Source: Anaerolineaceae bacterium
GTDB taxonomy: Bacteria > Chloroflexota > Anaerolineae > Anaerolineales > Villigracilaceae
Length of the DNA: 59,956 bases
Direction of reading: 5' to 3'
NCBI GenBank assembly: GCA_003598975.1
Contig: QZIJ01000135.1
Location: 1-59,956 of the forward strand
The translations under genes were made by a program, and so were the position numbers. The notes under the pieces were generated by a model. The model was given only the letters and a program-made list of their open reading frames with translations. It ran no database searches and was not told the DNA's origin. Within the stretch, counting starts at the first letter, position 1. Every line of letters begins with the position of its first letter. Positions 51,301-59,000 of this stretch are shown here, piece by piece.

Positions 51301-53094
51301 CTTCCCGAAGCGCGCGGCCGCCTGCCCGTCGGATGGGGCGGCGCCTGCATCCCGATCCGCTCCACAGAGGAGACAGTCGGCATCATGCTCATCGCCATAC
51401 CCGGCGATCGCGAACTCAGCAAGGATGAAATCCGCCTGCTCGACACACTGGCCGAAATGACCGGGAATGCACTGCATCGCATGAAACTGCACGAGGAAAC
51501 CGTCCATCGCGCCGAGGAGTTCGCGTCCCTGTATGAAACGAATAAGGCCATCAGCGCCGAGCATGAATTGAATTCGCTCCTGGAAACCATTGTGAAGAGC
51601 GCTGTGGCTTTGCTCCACGCGACAGGCGGAGGCATGTACCTGCACGACCCGGACAGCGATGAATTGGAGATGGCGTTCGCCACGCACACTTCCATTCCAA
51701 TAGGGATACGCCTGCAGATCGGCGAGGGAGTCGCGGGGCGTGTGGCCCAGTCCCGCCAGCCGTTGAGGATTGATGATTATTCCAATTGGGATGGTCGCTC
51801 CCCGAAATACAAAGACACCCCAATTCGGGCTGTTCTGGAGGTGCCGATCCTCTTTGGGGGAGAATTGACCGGTGTGCTGGTGGCGCACGAGATTGGCGAC
51901 TCAGAGCGCAAATTCACCGATGCCGATGAACGCCTGCTTTCCCTCTTCGCGGCCCAGGCCGCCGGGGCCATCCGCTCGGCGCGCCTGCGCGAAGAGACGG
52001 AACGCCGCCTGGAAAACCTGCAGGCACTGCGCGAAGTGGACCGCGTCATCACCTCCTCGTTCGACCTGCGCCCCATCCTGAACACTGTGGTCACCCACAC
52101 GATCAGCCAGTTGGGCGTGGATGCGGCGGACATTTTGCTGTTGAACGCACCCATGCAAACCCTGGAATTTGCGGCCGGGTTCGGGTTCCACACACACTGG
52201 ATCGAACGCACCAGCATACGCCTGGACGAAGGATATGCCGGGCACGCCGCACTCTCGCAAAAAACGGTCCGCGTCCCCAACCTGCCCGAAGCCGCCCCCG
52301 CCTTCAAACGCGCCAGCCTTGTGAACGACGAAAAATTCCTGGAATACTTCTGCGTGCCTCTCATAAGCAAAGGAGAAATCAAAGGCGTGCTGGAGGTGTT
52401 CCACCGCTCTCCCCTGCATACCAAACAGGAATGGATGGAATTGCTCGAAACGCTGGCCGGGCAGACCGCCATCGCCATAGACAACTCGCAACTCTTCGAA
52501 AACATGCAACGCTACAATCTCGAACTGTCCATGGCCTACGAAGCCACCATCGAAGGCTGGTCGCGCGCCATGGATCTGCGCGATGAAGAGACCGAAGGCC
52601 ACACCCGCCGCGTCACCGAAAAAGCCGTGGTGCTGGCGCACTCCATCGGCATGCACGACGAGGAAGTCCTGCACCTGCGGCGCGGCGCGCTCCTGCACGA
52701 TATCGGCAAGATTGGCATCCCCGACAACATTCTCCTCAAGCCAGGCCCTCTCACCGAACAAGAATGGGAGATTATGCGCAAACATCCCCAGTTTGCCCAT
52801 CAAATGCTTCACCCCATTCAACACCTTCGTCCATCCATTGATATTCCATACCTGCACCATGAAAAATGGGATGGCACAGGCTATCCATTGGGATTGAAAG
52901 GCGAACAAATCCCACTGGCGGCGCGTATCTTTGCCCTCGTGGACGTGTACGACGCCCTCACCAGCGACCGCCCCTACCGAAAAGCCTGGTCGAAAGAGGA
53001 CGCGCTCGAACACATCCGCGGACAAAGCGGGCAGCACTTCGACCCGAACCTGGTGGAAAAATTCCTGCAATTATTCGCGCACGAAGCCGATTAA
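48343..53094 (+). CDS. REC-PAS-PAS-GAF(6)-HD-GYP c-di-GMP phosphodiesterase
   Basis: A very long (1583-residue) response regulator. REC is at about 1-120 (D51 in ALIDLKLEDMPG, LLTGYA, QKP). Two PAS domains (about 128-250 and 255-375) each end in DITERK. Six GAF domains span about 380-1385, marked by repeated phrases such as LQPLLEQVL, LENILQTI, LNSLLETIV and LRPILNTVV. HD-GYP lies at about 1395-1583, with H1452-D1453 in LLHDIGK and GYP at 1513-1515 in WDGTGYP; the residues for metal binding and c-di-GMP hydrolysis look intact. Six GAFs in one protein is exceptional and suggests integration of several small-molecule signals. AGGAGG lies upstream of the ATG. Confidence 0.94.
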   Translation: MKVLLVDDDLNLRTVLGDVLNAKGFESIAVGTGAAALSLIEQQEIDVALIDLKLEDMPGLEVMRGIKTRSADTECILLTGYATQDSAIQAVNLGAYSYIQKPYDVEQLLVTIQRAGEKRAAEQALANSEARLASIFRVAPVGIGVVRERIFQQVNARMCEMTGYTEEELIGQSARMVYPDDEEFERVGREKYAQISEKNSGTIETRWRRKDGEVVDILLASTPLVANDLSAGVTFTVLDITERKRSEETLRESETLLHEAQAVAGLGGYLFDIPSRQWKSSDVLDKIFGIGDEFDRSMKGWITLIHPDDRELMSKYLANEVIGQRKEFDHEYRIIRANDRAERWVHGLGKLEFDANGQLIRMHGTIQDITERKRHERELEAETMLAQSLSTTLELQPLLEQVLKAARHAVPAAEKGSLALMVDEQRLQVQAVHGYRETSILGYTYPISWGYAGRVVSERGPVFVSDIQQNSELQQAAEDAPTEEIRGLRSAIAVPLVVREAIIGVLSLESTRTDAFLEEDLRLLVNFAVSTALIIERARLFDETRRRATETAALLQTSLALTDLNLENILQTIGERASALFQLDACRIFLTEEAEQDTLRCVLALGENQDALLGLKVKFGEGVTGSVAAHGQAEIVNDMQNDQRAVQVNGTPDEDEAIMFAPLKLGGRVIGVMSVKRLGLERPFFPSDLELLKAFASMSASAVSNARLFEATQQRLKELEMLHESGLVLNQFLSPKEIGQKIIELLEQNMRWHHTTIRLYHPQNEAFELLAFNQPGLEDEAERREAEKHFNQLIAKPGDGLSGWAIQHEQVVRSGDLGNDPRYVETYPDLRSGLYVPMKAGPRVIGVISIESEDANAFSKEDERLVSTLANQTASALENARLFEETRQRVTELGTVNRISIALRAVSKQDEMLAIVLEETLSALKAAHGSINLLNPATGRIHSVISRGWLSEFTELPIEPGEGIFGKVFSSGNAYISRDFINDSFTLPEARGRLPVGWGGACIPIRSTEETVGIMLIAIPGDRELSKDEIRLLDTLAEMTGNALHRMKLHEETVHRAEEFASLYETNKAISAEHELNSLLETIVKSAVALLHATGGGMYLHDPDSDELEMAFATHTSIPIGIRLQIGEGVAGRVAQSRQPLRIDDYSNWDGRSPKYKDTPIRAVLEVPILFGGELTGVLVAHEIGDSERKFTDADERLLSLFAAQAAGAIRSARLREETERRLENLQALREVDRVITSSFDLRPILNTVVTHTISQLGVDAADILLLNAPMQTLEFAAGFGFHTHWIERTSIRLDEGYAGHAALSQKTVRVPNLPEAAPAFKRASLVNDEKFLEYFCVPLISKGEIKGVLEVFHRSPLHTKQEWMELLETLAGQTAIAIDNSQLFENMQRYNLELSMAYEATIEGWSRAMDLRDEETEGHTRRVTEKAVVLAHSIGMHDEEVLHLRRGALLHDIGKIGIPDNILLKPGPLTEQEWEIMRKHPQFAHQMLHPIQHLRPSIDIPYLHHEKWDGTGYPLGLKGEQIPLAARIFALVDVYDALTSDRPYRKAWSKEDALEHIRGQSGQHFDPNLVEKFLQLFAHEAD

Positions 53095-54272
53095 CGTTTC
53101 ACGCACACCAGCCCCTTCAAATACGCCCCCTCGGGAAAATTCAACGCGACAGGATGATCGGACGCCTGCGCGAGGTGCTCCACGATCTGCGCATCCACAC
53201 CCGCATCCAAAGCGGACGCGGCCACGATGCGCTGGAACAACCCTGCGTCCACCCCGCCCGAACACGAAAACGTGACCAGAATCCCTCCCGCGCGCAGCAA
53301 CTTGAACGCCAGCAGGTTGATGTCCTTGTAACCGCGCGCCGCCTTCTCGGCCTGCGCGGCCGTGGGCGCGAACTTGGGCGGATCGAGGATGACCATATCG
53401 AACGCGCGTCCCTCATCGCGGAATTTCCGCAACAACTGGAAGATGTCCCCCTCGAGTCGCGCGTGACGTTCGGCGGGCAACCCGTTCGAGGCGACATTCC
53501 CGCTGACGAGTTCCAGCGCATCGGCAGACGAATCCACCGACAGCACGGACTTCGCCCCTCCCGCCAGCGCGTTGACGGTGAATCCGCCCGTGTAGCAAAA
53601 GCAATCCAGCACGTCGCGGTCCTTCGCCAGTTCGCGCACGCGCAGACGGTTCATCCGCTGGTCGAGATAGAAGCCCGTCTTGTGTCCCTCCGCAAGGTTG
53701 ACGGTGAATTTCAGGCCGTGTTCGTGGATGGTTAATGGAGAATGGAGGATGGAACCGCGCAGAAGACCTGTGATGGGTTGCAAGCCTTCCAATTCGCGCA
53801 CGTCGGCGTCGGAGCGTTCGTAGATCGTGGATAGCCCCGTCTCTTCGAGCAAAATATCCGCAATGGTTTCCTTCCAGAATTCCGAGCCTGTCGTCAGCGA
53901 TTGCAGGACGAGCACATCATCGTAACGATCCACGATCAAGCCTGGCAACCCATCCGACTCGGCGTAAATCAAACGAAACGCGTCGGTGTCACGTTTCAGG
54001 TTCCAGGTTTCACGTGCATGAATAGCCGATTTGATTTTGCGGCGAAGGAAATCCACATCCACAGGTTCATCGTCAAACGTCCAGACGCGGGCGCGGATCT
54101 GGGATTGGGGCGAGTAGGCGGCGCGGGCGAGGAAATCGCCTTTCGAGGAGAGCAGGTCCACGGTCCCGCCTGAAGCGGGCTCTTCATCCACGCGTTGAAT
54201 CGCGCCAGAGAAAATCCACGGGTGGCGGCGGAACAGACTCTTCTCGCGTCCAGGTTTGAGATGGATGGGCAT
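53091..54272 (-). CDS. rlmI: RlmI-like 23S rRNA (cytosine-C5) methyltransferase
   Basis: A 393-residue protein. A PUA-like N-terminal domain (GREKSLFRRHPWIFSGAI, about 8-25, to about 75) precedes a Rossmann methyltransferase with EGHKTGFYLDQRMNR, VLDCFCYTGGFTVNALAGG and ILDPPKFAPTAAQ. C-terminal FSCSGG supplies the cysteine expected in m5C enzymes. By homology it methylates 23S rRNA at the position of E. coli C1962. An extra segment (RGSILHSPLT, about residues 174-183) coincides with an iterated DNA element. It is convergent with, and overlaps by 4 bp, the HD-GYP gene. GNAT is 3 nt upstream in the same orientation. Confidence 0.88.
   Translation of the reverse strand: MPIHLKPGREKSLFRRHPWIFSGAIQRVDEEPASGGTVDLLSSKGDFLARAAYSPQSQIRARVWTFDDEPVDVDFLRRKIKSAIHARETWNLKRDTDAFRLIYAESDGLPGLIVDRYDDVLVLQSLTTGSEFWKETIADILLEETGLSTIYERSDADVRELEGLQPITGLLRGSILHSPLTIHEHGLKFTVNLAEGHKTGFYLDQRMNRLRVRELAKDRDVLDCFCYTGGFTVNALAGGAKSVLSVDSSADALELVSGNVASNGLPAERHARLEGDIFQLLRKFRDEGRAFDMVILDPPKFAPTAAQAEKAARGYKDINLLAFKLLRAGGILVTFSCSGGVDAGLFQRIVAASALDAGVDAQIVEHLAQASDHPVALNFPEGAYLKGLVCVKR
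53726..53753 (-). repeat. iterated CCATTCTCCATT-type element in the RlmI-like gene
   Basis: On the coding strand this is a run of near-repeats TCCATCC / TCCATTC / TCCATTA. It lies where the enzyme appears to have several more residues than E. coli RlmI, remembered from the family. It probably is a short in-frame insertion. Confidence 0.45.
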
Positions 54273-54275
54273 AAT

Positions 54276-54722
54276 TCAACTTTCGTCAGGAAACGGTTTG
54301 ATGCGCTCCATCCAGATCGCGGGGTCTTCCACGGGATGGAAACCGAAGCGGGAATACAACTCGTGCGCGTCGCGGGTGGCGAGCATCCAGCGGCGCACGT
54401 TTTTCAGGTCGGGATGTGACATCACGCTTTCGAGCAACCACTTGCCCAATCCGCGGCCGCGATACTCCTCGTGGATGAAAACGTCCATCAGGTAGGCGAA
54501 GACGGCGCGGTCGCTGAGGACGCGCGCCATGCCGATTTGCCGTGACCCCTCATAAAGTCCGAAGGGAAGCGAGTTTGCGAAAGCGCGTTCGGCGGCATCG
54601 CGCGGACGTCCCTGCGCCCAGTAGGCGCGTTTCAGAAAATCACAAATGACATCGAAATCGAGGCGGGTGGGATCAGTGCTGATGAGAAACTCATCGCGGC
54701 GGGATTCAAAAATTTCTGGCAT
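54276..54722 (-). CDS. GNAT-family N-acetyltransferase
   Basis: A 148-residue acyltransferase. Motif A for acetyl-CoA is VFIHEEYRGRGLGKWLLES (about residues 81-99), with the R-G-x-G-L-G loop. The C-terminal beta-bulge region has DAHELYSRFGFHPVED. The close relatives in this subgroup are small soluble enzymes of unknown acceptor. It precedes the RlmI-like gene by 3 nt, so it is co-transcribed. No acceptor can be deduced. Confidence 0.9.
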   Translation of the reverse strand: MPEIFESRRDEFLISTDPTRLDFDVICDFLKRAYWAQGRPRDAAERAFANSLPFGLYEGSRQIGMARVLSDRAVFAYLMDVFIHEEYRGRGLGKWLLESVMSHPDLKNVRRWMLATRDAHELYSRFGFHPVEDPAIWMERIKPFPDES

Positions 54723-54744
54723 GGTGCGAGTCTATCACAGGTGG

Positions 54745-54750
54745 TATTAT
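54745..54750 (+). promoter_or_regulatory. -10 element TATTAT near the PAP2 gene start
   Basis: TATTAT ends 8 nt before ATG 54759. It is compatible with a leaderless or nearly leaderless transcript in the short gap between the divergent GNAT and PAP2 genes. No -35 is identified. Confidence 0.35.
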
Positions 54751-54758
54751 CTCCTGCC

Positions 54759-55358
54759 ATGAAGAACATTTCCCTCCTGAAACGGATGGGCTGGATGCTG
54801 TTGGTGATCTCCATCCAGTTCATCTACTTCCCCACCAGCCAGGCCACCAGCGGCGGGATCGCGCCCAAACTGCCGATTGACGTGATTCCCGTATATCCCA
54901 TCTGGGTGGTGCCGTATTTTCTTTGCTATCCACTTTGGCTGTTCGGCATCATCTGGGCGCTTCTCAAATTGGAAGACCGCGACTTCCGCGCCTTTACCGC
55001 CGCGGCGCTGTTCACGCTGGGCATCGGCAACCTGACGTTCTTTTTTTTCCCAACCTACGTTGACCTGCCCTTCATCACAGGGGACGACTTTTTTTCGGAG
55101 ATTTTGCGCGCCATTCAGATCGCGGGCGGGACTCACGCCGCGCTCCCCAGCGCGCACAATTTCATCACCATGCTGATGATGGCTTCCGCGATCCACCTCT
55201 ACCCGCGCCGGCGCTGGCTGTGGATCGGGATTTTGGTGACAGTCGCCCTCTCGACGTTGTTCACGGGACAGCACTACATCCTCGACGTGGTGGCGGGTCT
55301 CGCGCTTGGCTGGCTGGGATTCCGCTTCGGATTGTGGTGGGTGGAGAGGAAAAATTAG
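54759..55358 (+). CDS. PAP2-superfamily membrane phosphatase
   Basis: A 199-residue integral membrane protein with about six helices. The active-site motifs are the second PAP2 motif PSAH in HAALPSAHNF and the third motif STLFTGQHYILDVVAG. Motif 1 (K-x6-R-P) is not clear. The N-terminal LPIDVIPVYPIWVVPYF resembles the inositol-phosphorylceramide synthase-like branch. Likely role: removing or exchanging a phosphate on a lipid or isoprenoid. ATG 54759 is used, since the GTG at 54741 lies in the promoter area. The YczE-like gene follows 4 nt later. Confidence 0.85.
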   Translation: MKNISLLKRMGWMLLVISIQFIYFPTSQATSGGIAPKLPIDVIPVYPIWVVPYFLCYPLWLFGIIWALLKLEDRDFRAFTAAALFTLGIGNLTFFFFPTYVDLPFITGDDFFSEILRAIQIAGGTHAALPSAHNFITMLMMASAIHLYPRRRWLWIGILVTVALSTLFTGQHYILDVVAGLALGWLGFRFGLWWVERKN

Positions 55359-55362
55359 CGAC

Positions 55363-56004
55363 ATGTTCAAACCCATTCGTTGGAAAACTTTTCCGAAAGA
55401 TTTTATCCGCATCCAAATCGGATTCTTCCTCTTCGGCTTGGCCATCACGTTGATGATCCGCGGCAACATCGGGACGAGCGCCTGGGCGGTGCTCGATGTG
55501 GCGCTCTCCAAAATTACGGGCCTCTCGGTCGGGACATTGACCGTGCTGGTCGGGTTTGCTGTCCTTTCGGGCGCGCTGATTCTGCGCGAGCCCATCGGCT
55601 GGGGGACGCTGGCGAACATCCTGTCCATCGGGCCGTGGGAGGATTTCTGGCTCGCACGAATCCCGTCCGTGACGGATAACCTGTCCCTGCAAATCGCGAT
55701 GCTGTTGACGGCCATCGCGCTGATGGGACTCGCCTCCGCCATCTACATCGGCGTGGAGGCGGGTGCGGGTCCGCGCGACAGCATGATGCTGGCAATCAAG
55801 CGGACAACGGGAGTCAGCATCCGCGCCGCGCGCGGCGCCATCGAAGTGACCGTCGTCACGGTGGGTTGGCTGTTGGGAGGTCCCGCAGGAATCGGGACGC
55901 TCGTCTTCGCGCTGCTGATAGGGCCTTCGGTGCAATTGGGATTCAAGTTGTTGAAAGTGGAACCGCACAAGCCCGTGGAGATCGCGGCGGTGGTGGAGGA
56001 TTGA
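55363..56004 (+). CDS. YczE/YyaS/YitT-family membrane protein
   Basis: A 213-residue membrane protein with five or six helices. FLFGLAITLMIRGNIGTSAWAVLDVALSKITGL is the typical start of YczE-like proteins (about 22-54), and the second half has AIYIGVEAGAGPRDSMMLAI followed by GGPAGIGTLVFALLIGP. Family members are putative transporters or regulators of antibiotic synthesis, mostly uncharacterised. It is 4 nt downstream of the PAP2 gene and so shares its transcript. ATG 55363 starts the family consensus; upstream codons overlap the PAP2 gene. Confidence 0.87.
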   Translation: MFKPIRWKTFPKDFIRIQIGFFLFGLAITLMIRGNIGTSAWAVLDVALSKITGLSVGTLTVLVGFAVLSGALILREPIGWGTLANILSIGPWEDFWLARIPSVTDNLSLQIAMLLTAIALMGLASAIYIGVEAGAGPRDSMMLAIKRTTGVSIRAARGAIEVTVVTVGWLLGGPAGIGTLVFALLIGPSVQLGFKLLKVEPHKPVEIAAVVED

Positions 56005-56035
56005 GCGAAGGCTCACACCATCAACCCTACAAGCG

Positions 56036-56041
56036 TATAAT
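56036..56041 (+). promoter_or_regulatory. -10 element for the CHAT-STAND gene
   Basis: A perfect TATAAT, 40 nt before the ATG, in a 77-nt gap between the YczE-like and CHAT genes. No clear -35. A purine-rich GGAGTGAG precedes the ATG at 56082. Confidence 0.45.
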
Positions 56042-56081
56042 AAGGCAACGTTCGGGTTTGGCAGGATAAACGGAGTGAGCA

Positions 56082-59000
56082 ATGCCATCAGAACCGCAAA
56101 AAAAGCATGAAATCCATATAGACGGAAACGTCACGAACAGCAGTATCATCATCGGGGACGAGAATGCTGTTTCATCGTCAACTGCTGGCGGGAATCTGTC
56201 AACGGAACATTCCACCGCCGCGCAAACATCTGGGAGGGTGAACATGCCATTGCTGCGCTTGACACAGAAAATCGAAAAAGAAGATACATATCGAATCGAA
56301 ATGGCGTTCGAGGACGACGGTTCGCGTCAAACTGCGGAGGCGCTTTTCGATTTCAAGGTGACGCCCGAAGATCGTGCGGATTTGCGTTGGTACATGGAGG
56401 ATTACCTTCAATACCCTCTTGACCCTGCTCCTGAAATTGCCAGACGCATCGAAAAACGAATGAAGGAACTTGGCGGCGAGTTATTCAAATTAATTTTCAA
56501 AAACGAGAAGGCCTCCCGACTATGGGCCAAGATCGAAGACAAGTTAGATGATACGCGTGTCGAAATCGTGACCGATGTAAAAGGGGCGGTTGCACTTCCG
56601 TGGGAACTTTTACGTGATCCTGAAACTGATGCTGAAATCGCTCTGCGTGCCAGCGCGTTTGTGCGCGCTCATCATTCTGCGTCCCGCAAAGCCGAGCAGC
56701 CCCAGCCCGCGGACAAGGTGCGGATTCTGCTGGTGATCTGCCGCCCAGGCGGAGGGGACGATGTGCCGTTCCGTTCGGTGTCGGGACATCTGCTCAAAGG
56801 GCTCACCGACGCGGCGCGCGAGCATTTTGAATTGGACGTGCTGAGACCGCCGACGTTCGAGCAGTTGAGCAAGACCCTGCGAAACGCGAAAACAGCGGGC
56901 AAGCCGTATCACGTGGTTCATTTTGACGGGCACGGCGGCTACCTCAACACGGACACGGACAAACCTGCCGCGTGGCTGCGTTCCTTGATCCCCCTCATGT
57001 TGAGCGGACCGCGCGACGGCTCGCATGGCTATCTCTTCTTCGAACATCCCAAGCCCGACGGCGACAACGAAAACACCCAACTGGTGGATGGTCCCGCGCT
57101 GGGCAGGTTGCTGGCGGAGACCGATACGCCCGTGCTCATCCTGAATGCCTGCCGTTCGGCGCACGCGGAATTCCAGGAGAAGCCCGACGTGCAAAAGGAA
57201 GTGGACGAGACGCATTCGCAGGTGCGGGCGTTCGGTTCGCTGGCGCAGGAGGTGATGAACGAAGGCGTGGCGGGCGTGGTGGCGATGCGCTACAACGTCT
57301 ACGTGGTGACCGCGGCGCAGTTCGTGGCGGATTTGTACGCCGCGCTGGCAAGCGGGCAGGGACTCGGCGAAGCCGTGAGCATGGGACGCAAGCAACTTGC
57401 CGCCCAGCCGCTGCGCGAGATCGCCTTCGACCCGATCGCGTTGCAGGATTGGTCGGTGCCAGTGGCGTACGAAGCCGCGCCCATCCAATTGTTCCAAAAA
57501 ATATCGGGCACGGGGACCGTGCCCCTACGGATAGACGTGTCGAAAAAAGTCGGCGCGGTGGACAACCTCCCGCGTCCCGACGTCGGGTTTTTCGGACGCG
57601 ACGAGACCATCCTGGCGCTCGACCGCGCCTTCGATTCGCAGTCGGTGGTGTTGTTGCATGCCTACGCGGGCAGTGGCAAGACGATGACCGCCGCCGAGTT
57701 CGCGCGCTGGTACGCAGGGACGGGCGGGTTGCGCGGTCCGATCCTGTTCACGTCGTTCGAGCAATACAGACCGCTGGCGCAGGTGCTATCCGCCGTGGAG
57801 GAGACGTACCGCCCCCTGCTCGAAGCGAACAACATCCAATGGCTGGCGTTGAGCGATGACGACCGCCTGAACGTCGCCATGCAAATCTTCCAGCAGATTC
57901 CCCCGCTGTGGATCTGGGACAACATCGAGCCGATCCACGGATTCCCCTCGGGCGCGGACTCGGCCTGGAGCGAGGCCGAACAGCGCGAGTTGCGTTCCTT
58001 CCTGCAGATCGTGACGGGGCAGACCAAGACCAAATTCCTGCTGACCTCGCGCCGCGACGAACGCGACTGGCTGGGCGACATCCCCAAACGCGTGAGCCTG
58101 CCGCCCATGCCGATGCAGGAGCGCGTCCAGTTGACGCGTGCCCTGGCTGATAAGCATGGCAGGAAACTCACCGCCGTGAAGGATTGGCTTCCGCTCCTGC
58201 GCTTTACGCAAGGCAACCCGTTGACCATCACCGTCATCGCGGGACAGGCTTTGCGCGACGGCATCACCACGCCAGAACAGATTCAAGCCTACCTGAACAA
58301 ACTGCATACAGGCGAAAAAGCCTTCGAGGACGAAGCGGGCGAAGGACGCTCGAAATCGCTCGGCGCGTCGCTCAGTTACGGCTTCGAGCATGGCTTTTCT
58401 GATGAAGAACGCAAGGTACTGGCACTTTTATATTTCTTTCAGGGTTTTGTCTTTGAAGGTACGTTGAGAATGATGGGCGGAGAGGAATATGACTGGAGTA
58501 TATTAGAGCCACGTCAATTCGATTCAAAGAAAATGACCGCACTCTTGGATAGTGCATCCGAAATTGGCTTGTTGATTCCTCATGGCGATGGCCGTTACAC
58601 CATCCATCCTGCCTTACCGTGGTTTTTTCATTCCCTGTTCGAGCAATATTACTCTCCGCTACAAAATTTTGGAGAGGGAGCGGGAATGAGAGCACTCCGC
58701 GCCTTTGTCGAGGCTATGGGTAAAACTGGTGATTATTGCCATGACCAATATGGATTTGGCGAAATCAATCTTGTTTCGCTTTTACAACTCCATCTATCTA
58801 ATTTGCTTTACGCTCGTTCTGTAGCACGTCAATATGATTGGTGGAACGCCCTTACCAGTATTATGCAAGGGCTAAATATGTTTTATTATCATACAGGCGG
58901 TCGTCTTGAATGGAAGCGATTAGTTGAAGAAATCATCCCCGACTTTTTTGATGAAAACGGTGTTCCGCTACCCGATCGTGGTGATGAGTGGCTGATAGTC

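Noticed and set aside
51901-53070. 389-codon minus-strand frame
   Set aside because: Antisense to the GAF/HD-GYP region, whose catalytic motifs are intact.
53990-54016. CACGT...ACGTG palindrome with CAGGTT repeats inside the RlmI-like gene
   Set aside because: The protein has the same length here as E. coli RlmI as far as I can align, so I cannot support an insertion.
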